NCBI GenBank assembly: GCA_963731615.1
Contig: CAVSWD010000001.1
Span: 511,254 to 575,253, forward strand
Length of the DNA stretch: 64,000 nucleotides
Reading direction: 5' to 3'
Source: Gaiellasilicea sp963731615
Lineage (GTDB): Bacteria > Actinomycetota > Thermoleophilia > Gaiellales > Gaiellaceae
This document shows positions 44,833-54,101 of the stretch, piece after piece. The position numbers were made by a program, and so were the translations under genes. Under the pieces are notes generated by a model. It saw only the letters and a program-made list of their open reading frames with translations, was not told the DNA's origin and made no database searches. How positions within the stretch are numbered: the stretch's first letter is position 1; each line of letters opens with the position of its first letter.

Positions 44833-45960
44833 GTGAGCGACAGAGCGCGCTATTGGGACGTCCGTCTGCTGCCGAAACTGGCGGCCGCCGGTCTCGTTCT
44901 CTTCGCCGTCCTCTACGTGCTCGTGCTCTCGAACCCGCCGCCGCTCGACGGCAGCTTCGGGGACTGGCGGACGACGACGTATGGCTCGGCGGCCGACGAT
45001 CCCGGCTCGTTCTTGCTGATCCTGCTCGACGCGGTCACGTTCGCCGGCCTCCTCTTCATCGTCGCAAGCGGCTTCTCGCTCATCTTCGGGCTGATGCGGG
45101 TCGTCAACATGGCCCACGGGTCGTTCTACCTCCTCGCCGGCTACATCGCCTTCGAGATCCAGCAGCGGATGACGGGGGAGGGGGGCTTCGCGATCGCCGG
45201 GACGGAGGTGAACACCTGGGAGTGGGTCTTCCCCGTGCTCGTCGCAGCCGCCATCGTCTCAGTGGTCGGGCTCGTCGTCCAGCAGCTGCTGCTCCGCTGG
45301 AACCAGGGCCAGGATCTTCGCCAGGCGCTGCTCACGATCGCGGTCTCGGTGATCGTCGCCGACCAGGTGATCGCGCACTTCCCCCGGTCGGGGACAGACC
45401 AGGTCGGCGGCGGCAACGCGGTCAGCCTGACGTGGCCGGGCTGGACCGAGCGCCGGATCGACCTCCAGGTCTGGAACATCGACTACTCGCTCGCTCGCCT
45501 AGCGATCCTCGCGCTCGGGGTCTCGGTCGGGATCGGTCTCTGGCTCTGGCTCTACCGGACGAGGACGGGAAAGGTGATTCGCGCCGGCGTCGACGACCCC
45601 CAGATGACCTCGGCGCTCGGGCTCAACATCCAGAAGACGTTTGCGATCGCCTTTGCGATCGGTGCGGCGCTGGCCGCGCTCGGCGCTGCCGTCGGGACCT
45701 CGCAGGGCAACGTCGCCTCGGGGCAGGACGCGCAATGGCTGCTGAACGCGCTCGTTGTCGTCATCGTCGGCGGGATGGGCTCGCTCCTGGGCGCGGCCGC
45801 GGGCGCCTTGCTCTACGCGCTCGTGCTCACGTTCTCGGCCGCCTATCTCCCGATCACGAGCAACAACTGCTGCTCGCAGTACTCGATCGTGCTCACGTTC
45901 GTGCTGATCGCGCTCGTGCTCGCATTCCGTCCGCAGGGGCTTTTCGGGAGAGCCGGATGA
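44833..45960 (+). CDS. livH: Branched-chain amino acid-type ABC transporter permease LivH
   Basis: 375 residues with an N-terminal TM anchor plus about eight TM helices. VASGFSLIFGLMRVVNMAHG is the LivH signature (NMAHG), ALLTIAVSVIVADQVI follows and VIVGGMGSLLGAAAGALLYA lies near the end. A roughly 75-residue N-terminal extension carries an extracellular PPPLDGSFGDW loop. It forms the translocation pore with LivM. GTG start; its stop overlaps the livM ATG. Confidence 0.9.
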   Translation: MSDRARYWDVRLLPKLAAAGLVLFAVLYVLVLSNPPPLDGSFGDWRTTTYGSAADDPGSFLLILLDAVTFAGLLFIVASGFSLIFGLMRVVNMAHGSFYLLAGYIAFEIQQRMTGEGGFAIAGTEVNTWEWVFPVLVAAAIVSVVGLVVQQLLLRWNQGQDLRQALLTIAVSVIVADQVIAHFPRSGTDQVGGGNAVSLTWPGWTERRIDLQVWNIDYSLARLAILALGVSVGIGLWLWLYRTRTGKVIRAGVDDPQMTSALGLNIQKTFAIAFAIGAALAALGAAVGTSQGNVASGQDAQWLLNALVVVIVGGMGSLLGAAAGALLYALVLTFSAAYLPITSNNCCSQYSIVLTFVLIALVLAFRPQGLFGRAG

Positions 45961-47141
45961 AGCGGCGGCTCGACCCGAAGGGCACGACCGAGCGCGTGAT
46001 CGGCATCGCCGTGCTCGTGCTGCTCGCGCTCGGGCCGGCGATTTTCAACGACTACTGGGTCAACACGATCCTGACGCAGATGTTCATCTTCGGGATCGCC
46101 GCGGCCAGCCTCATCTTCCTGTCCGCCTACGGCGCCATGACCTCGCTCGCACAGACCGCGCTCGTCGGCATCTCGGCCTACCTGATCGGGAACATGGTCA
46201 CGAAGGGTGGCGTCGGCGGCGAGACCAAAGGCCTGACGCTGGGGTGGGACCCGACGGTCGCGCTCGTGCTCGCGATCGCGATCACCACGGCGATCGGGGT
46301 GATCTTCGGAGCCGTCGCAGCGCGGAGCTTCGGCATCTACTTCCTGATGCTGACGCTGACCTACGGCGTGATTGCCAACTACTTCTTCGGTCAGGTGACG
46401 GAGTTCGGAGGGTTCTCGCCGATCGCCGGCATCAACCAATACACGCCCGGGTTCGTGGGCGACATCGTCGGCCACCCGGACAAGCTCTACTACATCGCGC
46501 TGGGCGCCTCACTCGTGGTCTATGGGGCGATCAGGTACCTGATCCGAACGCCCTTCGGCCTCTCGTTGCAGGGCGTGCGGGACGACCCCGTGCGCATGAC
46601 CTCGCTCGGCTACAACGTGCCCCTGCACCGGGCGCTCGCGTTCGGCTTCGCGTCGTTCATCGCCGCGCTGGCAGGTGTCCTTCTCGTCTGGTGGGACGGG
46701 CAGATCGCGCCGGGCAACCTCGGTCTCGCCGCCACGATCGAGCTGCTCGTGATCGCCGTCATCGGCGGCCTCGCCCGAATCGAGGGGGCGTGGCTCGGCG
46801 CCTTCGCCTTCATCGTCATCAACAACTACGTCCGCGACGTCGAGCTGCCCGTCATCGGCGGCAGCTTCAACACGATCATCGGCCTGATTTTCCTCGTCAT
46901 CGTCATCGTCTCCCCGGACGGGCTCATGGGACTTTGGGACCGCCTCTGGCGTTCCCTGGGAAGGCGCGGCGGCGGAACGCCGGCCAGCCGCCTCCGTGAC
47001 CCACCAGGCCGCTCCGGAGGCGAGCGCTCCGTGAAAGGGGGTTGTGGGGGTTCTGTTCTACCAACCAAACCGCAGGTTTTTCGTCACCACGTCAGGGTCT
47101 CACTACAGCAACAAGGGAGGAACGATGAAGAAATCGCGTAG
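45957..47141 (+). CDS. livM: Branched-chain amino acid-type ABC transporter permease LivM
   Basis: The conserved part ends near residue 325: YGAMTSLAQTALVGISAYL, LRLT-type segment FLMLTLTYGVIANYF, QGVRDDPVRMTSLGYNVP, and ELLVIAVIGGLARIEGAWLG. The following 60 residues (RRGGGTPASRLRDPPGRSG and on) are low-complexity, run through a hairpin and overlap the binding-protein gene. They may result from a lost stop codon, perhaps an indel. Works with LivH. Confidence 0.88.
   Translation: MKRRLDPKGTTERVIGIAVLVLLALGPAIFNDYWVNTILTQMFIFGIAAASLIFLSAYGAMTSLAQTALVGISAYLIGNMVTKGGVGGETKGLTLGWDPTVALVLAIAITTAIGVIFGAVAARSFGIYFLMLTLTYGVIANYFFGQVTEFGGFSPIAGINQYTPGFVGDIVGHPDKLYYIALGASLVVYGAIRYLIRTPFGLSLQGVRDDPVRMTSLGYNVPLHRALAFGFASFIAALAGVLLVWWDGQIAPGNLGLAATIELLVIAVIGGLARIEGAWLGAFAFIVINNYVRDVELPVIGGSFNTIIGLIFLVIVIVSPDGLMGLWDRLWRSLGRRGGGTPASRLRDPPGRSGGERSVKGGCGGSVLPTKPQVFRHHVRVSLQQQGRNDEEIA
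46989..47022 (+). other. Stem-loop between livM and the binding-protein gene
   Basis: CGCCTCCG pairs with CGGAGGCG across an 18-base loop. A second small stem AAACC-GCA-GGTTT with extra Ts lies at 47067-47081. Such structures often give the binding-protein mRNA different stability from the permease mRNA. Confidence 0.4.
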
Positions 47142-48519
47142 CTGGAAGCTCCTGCTTCCGCTCGCAGCGCTCGTGGCCGTGACAGCGGTCTGGGTAACCG
47201 GCGCGTTCGCCGCACCCAAGACGCACACGATCAGGGTCGCGATCATGACCGACTGCAAGGGCGCCTTCGCGTTCGGCTACGAGCTCGACATCGGCGGTGC
47301 TCAGGCCGCGTTCGCGCAGTACGCGAACGGGAAGATCAAGAACAAGAACAAGCCGTCGGCCGGAATCTCGGGCATCACCGTCCAGAACCACAAGCTGCAG
47401 ATCGTTGGCTACGGCTGCGGCGACGACACCGGCCCGACCGCGCTGAAGGAGACGCGGCGGCTGATGGAGCAGCTGAACGCCGACGTCATGATCGGCCCGC
47501 TCTCCGGCGACGAAGCCGTGTCGGTGGCGAACTACGCCAAGACGCACCTGTCGAAGACGTTCATCATCGGTACGGCCGGATCACAGGATCCGACCCTGCA
47601 GATCGCACCGAGGAACATGTTCCGCTACCACGGCGACGGCGCCCAGTGGAACGCAGGCCTCGGCGAGATCCTCTACAAGAAGCTGGGCTGGCGGAAAGCC
47701 GCGATCATCATGGACGACTACAGCTTCGGCTGGACGTCCGGCGCCGGGATCATCGCGGACTTCTGCGCGATCGGCGGTCAGATCACGAAGCGCGTGTTCC
47801 CGCCGCTCAACACGACGGACTACGCGCCGTTCGTGCGGCAGCTGCCGCGCCCCGGCACGGTCGACGGCTACATGTGGGTCGTCGGCGGCACCGGGACCGC
47901 GTCCAGCCTGAAGGCGTTCGAGCAGGCCTACGGTGCGATCAACCCGAAGCAGCACGCCGGCAACCTGTTCTTCGCGTTCCTCGGAGCCGACAAGGTCGTG
48001 GGCCCGAAGGTCGTCGGCACGTATGTCGGCGGCTTCGGCACCGGCCCGGGCCTCAAGACCCCGGCGGCGAAGAGGTACGAGGCCGTGATGAAGAAGTGGT
48101 ACCCGAAGCTGCCCGCAGCGGACGGCTTCGTCTACAACTACTACAACGCAGCCTGGGCGCTCGTCCGCGGCCTGACCGCCTCCGGCGGCCAGATCGGAGC
48201 GGCGTTGCAGCGTTCGCTGCCGAAGACCAACCAGTCGGCATACGAGGTCTCGGACGGAGGCATCGTCCGGCTCGACACGCGCCGGCAGGCGATCCAGGAT
48301 CAGTACCCCCTGCAGGTCGTCAAGAACGCCGACGGCTCGATCGGAACCAAGATCGTCGGCTTCGTGCCGAACGTCGATCAGTCGTTCGGCGGTCTGTTCA
48401 AGCCGTCGAGCCCGGCCCCGGGCCGTTCGCAGCCCGCGTGCGTGAAGAAGAAGCTGCCGTGGCAGGGCAAGATCCGCGAAGTGAAGAACGGCGTCATCAC
48501 GAAGACGATCATCAAGTAG
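47125..48519 (+). CDS. ABC transporter substrate-binding protein, branched-chain amino acid type
   Basis: 464 residues with a Sec signal (LLLPLAALVAVTAVWVTGAF, then AAPKTH). The periplasmic-binding-protein fold has IRVAIMTDCKGAFAFGYELD, the ligand-region VMIGPLSGDEAVSVANYAKT and IIGTAGSQDPTLQIA, and WRKAAIIMDDYSFGWTSGAG. There is no lipobox, so anchoring is unclear. ATG at 47125 after AAGGGAGG. The family binds amino acids, amides, aromatic acids or urea; the linked amidase and RidA suggest a nitrogenous ligand (inference). Confidence 0.9.
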   Translation: MKKSRSWKLLLPLAALVAVTAVWVTGAFAAPKTHTIRVAIMTDCKGAFAFGYELDIGGAQAAFAQYANGKIKNKNKPSAGISGITVQNHKLQIVGYGCGDDTGPTALKETRRLMEQLNADVMIGPLSGDEAVSVANYAKTHLSKTFIIGTAGSQDPTLQIAPRNMFRYHGDGAQWNAGLGEILYKKLGWRKAAIIMDDYSFGWTSGAGIIADFCAIGGQITKRVFPPLNTTDYAPFVRQLPRPGTVDGYMWVVGGTGTASSLKAFEQAYGAINPKQHAGNLFFAFLGADKVVGPKVVGTYVGGFGTGPGLKTPAAKRYEAVMKKWYPKLPAADGFVYNYYNAAWALVRGLTASGGQIGAALQRSLPKTNQSAYEVSDGGIVRLDTRRQAIQDQYPLQVVKNADGSIGTKIVGFVPNVDQSFGGLFKPSSPAPGRSQPACVKKKLPWQGKIREVKNGVITKTIIK

Positions 48520-48523
48520 GTCC

Positions 48524-49312
48524 ATGACCGAAGCACCGTCCACCGTCCCGAGTGCCGCGTCGACTCTCCGCTTGCGGGGAGTCGGCCGGCGCTTCGGTGG
48601 TCTGCTCGCCGTGAGCGACGTCGATCTCGACGTCGCTCACGGCGAGCGTCGGGCCATTCTCGGCCCCAACGGGGCCGGCAAGACCACCCTCTTCAACGTC
48701 ATCTCTGGAGATCTCGCCGCGTCGTCCGGGAGCGTCGAGCTGTTCGGCGAGGACGTGACGACGGTTCCTGCCCGCAAGCGCACCAAGCGCGGGCTGGCGC
48801 GCACCTACCAGCAGTCCCGCATGCTCCTCGGGGTCAGCGTCGAGGACAGCATCTACCTCTCCGCGCTCGGCGTCGGCGCGGGACATCTCCGGCCGGTGAC
48901 GCTGCCGCGGCGAGACCAGGCACTGCGCGAGCGCGCACGAGAGGCTGCCCGCCGCGCCGCGATCGACCACAAGCTCTCCGAGCTCGTCGGCAGCCTCTCG
49001 CACGGCGAGCACCGCCAGGTCGCGATCGCGATGGCGCTCGCGTCCGAGCCGAAGCTCCTGATGCTCGACGAGCCGGCTTCCGGCCTCTCGCGCGGCGAGC
49101 GGCAGCTGCTGACCGAGCTTTTGCTGGGCCTCGATCCGGACATCACCCTGGTACTGATCGAGCACGACATGGACGTCGCGCTCACGGTGGCCGAGCGGGT
49201 GACGATGATGCACAACGGCCGCGTCATCGTCGAGGGCACCCCCGACGAGATCCGGGGCAACACGCTCGTCCACGATCTCTATCTGGGCCGGCACCACCAG
49301 CGCGATGAGTGA
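48524..49312 (+). CDS. livG: ABC transporter ATP-binding protein LivG
   Basis: 262 residues. Walker A GPNGAGKTT, signature LSHGE, Walker B LLMLDEPASGL and the H-loop VLIEHDMD are all present, and KRTKRGLARTYQQSRML is the Q-loop region. It powers the LivH/LivM permease with LivF. It starts four bases after the binding-protein stop and overlaps livF by eight bases. Confidence 0.93.
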   Translation: MTEAPSTVPSAASTLRLRGVGRRFGGLLAVSDVDLDVAHGERRAILGPNGAGKTTLFNVISGDLAASSGSVELFGEDVTTVPARKRTKRGLARTYQQSRMLLGVSVEDSIYLSALGVGAGHLRPVTLPRRDQALRERAREAARRAAIDHKLSELVGSLSHGEHRQVAIAMALASEPKLLMLDEPASGLSRGERQLLTELLLGLDPDITLVLIEHDMDVALTVAERVTMMHNGRVIVEGTPDEIRGNTLVHDLYLGRHHQRDE

Positions 49313-50027
49313 CCTGCTGCTCCGCGTCGAGGGGCTACAGGCTTTCTACGGCAGCGCCAAGGCCCTGCACGACGTCAGCTTCTCGATGGGGCGCGAGTCG
49401 GTCGCGATCGTCGGCCGTAACGGCATGGGCAAGTCGACGCTGTGCGCCGCAATCATGGGCTTCACGCCTCCGCGGGCGAGCGGCTCCGTCCAGTTCGACG
49501 GCAAGGAGCTGATGGGCAAGCCACCGCACAGGATCGCGCGCGCCGGACTGGGCTACGTGCCGCAGGGCAGACGCCTCTTCCCGTCGCTCACGGTGCACGA
49601 GCACCTCGTCATCGCGTCCAGGAAGGGCGAAGCCGGGTGGACGGCGGACCGCGTCTACGAGTTCTTTCCCCGGCTGGCCGAGCGCAAGCGCAACGGCGGC
49701 GCCGAGCTCTCCGGGGGCGAGCAGCAGATGCTGGCGATCGGCCGGGCGCTGCTCGGCAATCCGCGGCTCCTGATCATGGACGAGCCCTCCGAGGGGCTTG
49801 CGCCCGCGATCGTCGAGATGATGGTCGACGTGTTCAAGAAATTGGAGGAGGAGGGCCTGGCGATTCTGCTGATCGAGCAGAAGCTCGACGTGGCGACGTC
49901 GCTCGCCGACCGCCAGCTCGTCATGGTCGGCGGCGAGATCGCGCTCGAGACGACAGCCAAGGAGCTCGAACGGGACACCGAGATGCAGCGGCGGTATCTC
50001 GGCGTCGAGCCCGTGGCGCACGCGTGA
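49305..50027 (+). CDS. livF: ABC transporter ATP-binding protein LivF
   Basis: 240 residues. Walker A GRNGMGKST, YVPQGRRLFPSLTVHEHL Q-loop region, signature LSGGEQQ, Walker B LLIMDEPSEGLAP and H-region LLIEQKLD. Complete ATPase. Its stop overlaps the GTG of the following lipoprotein gene, so the transporter operon may continue into that gene. Confidence 0.94.
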   Translation: MSDLLLRVEGLQAFYGSAKALHDVSFSMGRESVAIVGRNGMGKSTLCAAIMGFTPPRASGSVQFDGKELMGKPPHRIARAGLGYVPQGRRLFPSLTVHEHLVIASRKGEAGWTADRVYEFFPRLAERKRNGGAELSGGEQQMLAIGRALLGNPRLLIMDEPSEGLAPAIVEMMVDVFKKLEEEGLAILLIEQKLDVATSLADRQLVMVGGEIALETTAKELERDTEMQRRYLGVEPVAHA

Positions 50028-50933
50028 GGGCGGCGCGACCACTCCTCGCCCTCGGTGTCGCGTTCCTGCTCGCGGCGTGCGGCGGCGGCGGCTCCGACAA
50101 GTCAGATCCGGATCTCCTGCTGGTCAGCACGCGGGACGGCGACTACGCGATCTACGGGCTGAGCTCGAGCGGAGGTGACCAGCAGCGGCTGACGGAGACC
50201 GACGTCGACTCGTCGACGCCGCAGGGGCTCTTCTTCCAGACGGAGCCCGCCTGGTCGCCCGACGCCGCCACGATCGCGTTCGCGAGCAAACGGAGCGGGA
50301 GCTTCGATCTCTACGCGATGGACGCGGACGGGAGCGACACGCGGCGGCTCACCTCGGCGAAGGAGGACGAGGGCCAGCCGGCGTGGTCGCCTGACGGCGA
50401 GCGCATCGTCTTCGCGCGGGGCACCCCGACTCGCCTCTTCGTCATGGACGCCGACGACGGGGACGGCGCCAAGCGCCTGACCGGTGACCTGGCAGATGAG
50501 AGCGAGCCGGCGTGGTCGCCGGACGGCGGAATGGATCGCGTACGTGCGCAAGGCGCCCGGCTCGAGCATCCGCGAGCTCTGGCTGGTACGCCCGGACGGC
50601 TCGCAGAGACGCCCGCTGACGAAGTTGAACGGCGTCGCGCAGGCACCCGCGTGGTCACCGGACGGGCTTCGAATCGCGTTCTCCGGCAACGTCGACGGCA
50701 AGCGGTTCGACATCTACACGGTTGCGGCCGACGGGAAGGACGTGCAACTCGTCACCTCCGGCGAGGACTCGTTCGAGCCGGCCTGGTCGCCCGACGGCAA
50801 GACGATCGCCTTCTCCGAAGGAGGCGCGATCGTCGCGATCGACGTCGAGAACGGCGAGGAGCAGACGCTGACCGAGCCGGAGAACAACGACTCGAGCCCC
50901 GCCTGGAAGCCTCAGCCCGAAGGGGAGGACTGA
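50024..50933 (+). CDS. PD40/TolB-like beta-propeller lipoprotein (one frame change)
   Basis: About 303 residues. Lipoprotein signal LLALGVAFLLAACGGG, then five or six PD40 blades, such as EPAWSPDAATIAFASKRSGS and QPAWSPDGERIVFARGTPTR. After a frame change near 50528 it continues WIAYVRKAPGSSIRELWLVR to EPENNDSSPAWKPQPEG. Probably an extracellular scaffold or sensor. The overlap with livF suggests co-expression; the tie to transport is not clear. Confidence 0.82.
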
Positions 50934-51895
50934 TGCAGGCGGTCCGCGTGCACGAGGGAAGCGAGCTGCGCTACGAGGCGGTGCCCGACCCGCAGCCCGC
51001 TGCCGGCGAGGCCCTCGTCGAGCTCCGCGCCGCCGGGCTCAACCGGCGTGACCTGCTCGTCCGCACCGGCACCTATCCGTTCCCGCTACCGCTTGTTCCG
51101 GGCTCTGACGGCGCCGGGGTGCGCAGGGACACAGGTGAGGAGGTCGTCGTCTATTGCGGGCTCGGCTGGGGCGACCGCGAGGACGCACCGGCGCCCGGGT
51201 TCGGGATCCTGGGCGGCCCGCGCGACGGCACCTTCGCCGAGCTCGTCGCGCTGCCGGTGGAGAACCTCTTCCCGAAGCCCTCCCGCTTCTCCTGGGCCGA
51301 GGCGGCGGCGTTTCCGCTGGCGGCGTTGACCGCCTACCGCGGACTCTTCTCCCGCGGCGGCCTTCAGTCGGGAGAGACCGCGCTCGTCCTCGGCGCGGGC
51401 AGCGGCGTCTCGACCTTTGCCGTCTCGCTGGCCGTGCAGGCCGGAGCACGGGTGCTGGTCACGTCTTCGTCGGACGAGAAGATCGAGCACGCACGCGAGC
51501 TGGGCGCGGAGGCGGGAGTCAACTACGCCACGACGCCGGACTGGCCCGAGGCGCTGCAGGAGCTGGGGCCGATCGACCTCGTCTTCGATTCGGTCGGGTC
51601 GACGTGGCAGCAGTCGCTCGATGCCGTCCGCGCCGGGGGACGAGTGGTCGTCTTCGGCGGCACGGGTGGCACGGAGGTGACGCTGCAGGTGCGGCCGTTC
51701 TACTTCAAGCAGCAATCGCTCTACGGCACGCAGCTCGGCAGTCCGCGCGACTTCGAGCAGCTTCTGCGGCTGCTCGAGGAGGCGACGTGGAAGCCCGTGC
51801 TCGACTCGGTGCGGCCGCTCGCCGAGGCCGAGGCGGCGCTCGCGCGGCTCGAGTCCGGCGCTCACTTCGGCAAGCTCGTCCTCGAGATCGCCTAG
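50933..51895 (+). CDS. Zinc-independent quinone oxidoreductase-like MDR protein
   Basis: 320 residues of the medium-chain dehydrogenase fold. ELRAAGLNRRDLLVRTGTYP replaces the zinc-site region; FPLAALTAYRGLFSRGGLQS, then ALVLGAGSGVSTFAVSLAVQ, the NADPH motif. No catalytic-zinc Cys-His-Glu set is seen, which fits QOR/crotonyl reductase-like NADPH oxidoreductases. The ATG overlaps the lipoprotein stop. Confidence 0.88.
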   Translation: MQAVRVHEGSELRYEAVPDPQPAAGEALVELRAAGLNRRDLLVRTGTYPFPLPLVPGSDGAGVRRDTGEEVVVYCGLGWGDREDAPAPGFGILGGPRDGTFAELVALPVENLFPKPSRFSWAEAAAFPLAALTAYRGLFSRGGLQSGETALVLGAGSGVSTFAVSLAVQAGARVLVTSSSDEKIEHARELGAEAGVNYATTPDWPEALQELGPIDLVFDSVGSTWQQSLDAVRAGGRVVVFGGTGGTEVTLQVRPFYFKQQSLYGTQLGSPRDFEQLLRLLEEATWKPVLDSVRPLAEAEAALARLESGAHFGKLVLEIA

Positions 51896-52530
51896 AACGT
51901 TCCGAAGCGCTCGTAGGCGTCGAGCGGCGTCATGCCGTCGCGGACGGCGGCGCGGATCTCGTTCTCGGTCGTTGCCTTCGCCTCTGCCTCGGCGAGGACG
52001 TTCTCCGCGATCGCGTGCGGGACGGCCACGACCCCGTCGTCGTCGCCGACGATCCAGTCGCCCGGATCGATCCGGACCCGGCCGATCGTCACGGGCACCT
52101 GGGTCGCCTCGAGCTCCCAGCGCCAGGTCGAGTCCTCGGGCGTGACGAAGCGGGAGAAGACCGGGAAGCCCTCGTCGAGGATGAAGCGGACGTCCCTGCA
52201 GCCGCCGTCGAGCACGCAGCCGGCGACGCCTCGGGCTTTGAGGGACGTGACCGAGAGCTCGCCGAGGTGCGCCGACACGTCCTGCGCGCACGCGTAGACG
52301 GCGACGTGGCCGCTCGGGACCTGACCGAGCATGCCAAGCACCTTCCTCAGCGCCTCGTCGTAGTCGGCGGTCTCCGCCGGCCTTCCCTGGACGGTGAAGG
52401 CAGGCCCGGCGAGCCGGAGCCCGGTGTTCAGCGGGCGGATCGCCGGCGGCAGTGTCTGAGCGTGCAGCCCGCGGGCGTCGAGGATGTCCGCGAGCGCGGC
52501 GGTGTAGATCGCCTCGAACCGATCTCTCAC
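51892..52530 (-). CDS. RraA-like aldolase/demethylmenaquinone methyltransferase-fold protein
   Basis: 212 residues with the RraA fold. IYTAALADILDARGLHAQTL is the N-terminus, LGELSVTSLKARGVAGCVLD with GGCRDVRFI forms the metal/pyruvate-binding motif G-x-x-R-D, and DWIVGDDDGVVAVP is the C-terminal motif. Related enzymes cleave 4-hydroxy-4-methyl-2-oxoglutarate or decarboxylate oxaloacetate. The GTG at 52530 overlaps the stop of the next gene upstream. Confidence 0.85.
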   Translation of the reverse strand: MRDRFEAIYTAALADILDARGLHAQTLPPAIRPLNTGLRLAGPAFTVQGRPAETADYDEALRKVLGMLGQVPSGHVAVYACAQDVSAHLGELSVTSLKARGVAGCVLDGGCRDVRFILDEGFPVFSRFVTPEDSTWRWELEATQVPVTIGRVRIDPGDWIVGDDDGVVAVPHAIAENVLAEAEAKATTENEIRAAVRDGMTPLDAYERFGTF

Positions 52531-53390
52531 GGCTCCGGGATCCCGAGATCGGGCGGCCGGTCGTCGCCGCGGCCTTCGACCAGCTCCGGCGCCTGCTCCT
52601 GGAGCAGGCGGAGCACGAGCTCGGCGCGCCGGACTCGCTCGCGGCCCAGCTTGACGGCGACGTCCTCGAGGTGGAGACCCGCGGGATAGATGTTGGGGGC
52701 ATTGCGGACGCCGAGCTTCACGTACATCGGGGCCGCCGCGCGGATCATCGCGGGTACCTCGTAGAAGCGGACGAAGCCGCCCTGGTCGTCCGGCACCTCG
52801 ACGTAGACGTCGAGCGGGGCCGAGCACGCCGCGCGCAGCTCGCCGAGCTCGGCCGGCGAGAGATCCGTCGAGACGTTGATCGTCGACGCGCCGAGCTCTT
52901 CGAGCGCGCGGGCCGTGGGCGGATTGGCACAGGGCAGGAGGACTGACGTCTTGAGGACGAGGCTCTCGGGCAGGTCGCCGTCCCGCTTCATCGCGCCGAG
53001 CGTCGCGAGGACACCCGTATCCGCGACGAGTACCGATCGGATGCCGAGGGCGACGGCGCGCCGGGCCTCGGCGATCGACCAGTCGACGCCGGCCTGTCCG
53101 CGCGCGACACCGCTGACGGCCCCGGTCGCGAACGACTGGCCGCCCGCATCCCACGCACCTCGCGGGCCGAGGAAGAGGGACACCTCGACGCCGTGCTCGG
53201 CGCCGAGCGCTGACAGCTCGGCGATCTCGGCGTCGGTCAGCATCATCACGCCCGATCCCTGCGAGACCCGGCGCACCGGCACGCCGCGTGCGTCTGCCTC
53301 CTCGAGCACCGCCCGCAGGACGGCGGGCCCCTCGACCGACGGGATTTCGATTCGGTAGCGCAGGCCGTCTGCGAAGCGTGTGTCGCTCAC
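52527..53390 (-). CDS. TIM-barrel-like conserved hypothetical protein
   Basis: 287 residues with alternating strand/helix segments: GLRYRIEIPSVEGPAVLRAV, VEVSLFLGPRGAWDAGG, RRAVALGIRSVLVADTGVLA, STINVSTDLSPAELGELRAA and PMYVKLGVRNAPNIYPAG. A distant resemblance to U32-type barrels is possible but no catalytic motif is certain. It is translationally coupled to the RraA-like gene and divergent from the FAH gene. I do not recognise a function. Confidence 0.65.
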   Translation of the reverse strand: MSDTRFADGLRYRIEIPSVEGPAVLRAVLEEADARGVPVRRVSQGSGVMMLTDAEIAELSALGAEHGVEVSLFLGPRGAWDAGGQSFATGAVSGVARGQAGVDWSIAEARRAVALGIRSVLVADTGVLATLGAMKRDGDLPESLVLKTSVLLPCANPPTARALEELGASTINVSTDLSPAELGELRAACSAPLDVYVEVPDDQGGFVRFYEVPAMIRAAAPMYVKLGVRNAPNIYPAGLHLEDVAVKLGRERVRRAELVLRLLQEQAPELVEGRGDDRPPDLGIPEP

Positions 53391-53398
53391 GCCGCTAG

Positions 53399-53420
53399 CT
53401 TCTCACGCTCTACTTCTCAC
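53399..53420. repeat. Direct repeat in a divergent promoter
   Basis: CTTCTCAC occurs at 53399-53406 and 53413-53420, spaced 14 bases start to start, in the 51-base gap between the TIM-barrel gene and the FAH gene. TTAGGGT lies eight bases before the FAH GTG. It could be a regulator site. Confidence 0.4.
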
Positions 53421-53441
53421 CCAGGCGGTTAGGGTTGCGCG

Positions 53442-54089
53442 GTGTTGCCGATCGAGCGCCCCGGCAAGATCATCTGCGTCGGGCTCAACTACCGCGACCA
53501 CGCCGAGGAGCAGGGCGTCGAGCTTCCCGAGGCGCCACTGCTCTTCGCGAAGTGGCCGAACGCGTTGATCGGGCCGGGTGAGCCGATCGTGATCCCGCCG
53601 ATCGTGACGAAGTGCGACTACGAGGCCGAGCTCGGCGTCGTGATCGGAACGCGTGTCAAGGCCGTGTCGAAGGAGAGCGCGCTCGAGGCCGTGCGGGGCT
53701 ACGTGTGCGCGAACGACGTCAGCGCCCGCGATCTCCAGTACGGGGACGGGCAGTGGTCGCGAGGGAAGTCGCCTGACACGTTCTGCCCCGTCGGCGAGCT
53801 CGTGCCGGCGGCCGACGTCCCCGACCCGCACGCGCTTCGCATCCGGGCGATCGTGAGCGGTGAGGTGCTCCAGGACTCGACCACGGCCAACCTGATCTTC
53901 GGGGTCGACGAGATCATCAGCCACATCTCGCAGACGATGACGCTCGAGCCCGGCGATCTGATCCTCACCGGGACGCCCGCCGGCGTGGGCATTTTCCGCG
54001 ACCCACAGCGGCTTCTGCAGCCTGGAGACGAGGTCACGATCGAGATCGAGGGAGTCGGCTCGCTGACGAACCCCGTCGTCTCCGGTTGA
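53442..54089 (+). CDS. Fumarylacetoacetate hydrolase family protein
   Basis: A 215-residue single-domain FAH. IICVGLNYRDHAEEQG, KCDYEAELGVVIG (metal-binding Glu/Glu), NDVSARDLQYGDGQWSRGKS (Asp and Lys) and LTGTPAGVGIFRDP are all standard. Members hydrolyse or isomerise 2,4-diketo acids, for instance 2,4-diketo-3-deoxy sugar acids or 4-oxalocrotonate-type intermediates. The GTG start at 53442 has a TAGGGT box close upstream. It lies next to the gntR gene. Confidence 0.88.
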   Translation: MLPIERPGKIICVGLNYRDHAEEQGVELPEAPLLFAKWPNALIGPGEPIVIPPIVTKCDYEAELGVVIGTRVKAVSKESALEAVRGYVCANDVSARDLQYGDGQWSRGKSPDTFCPVGELVPAADVPDPHALRIRAIVSGEVLQDSTTANLIFGVDEIISHISQTMTLEPGDLILTGTPAGVGIFRDPQRLLQPGDEVTIEIEGVGSLTNPVVSG

Positions 54090-54101
54090 CGCGCGACAAT
54101 C

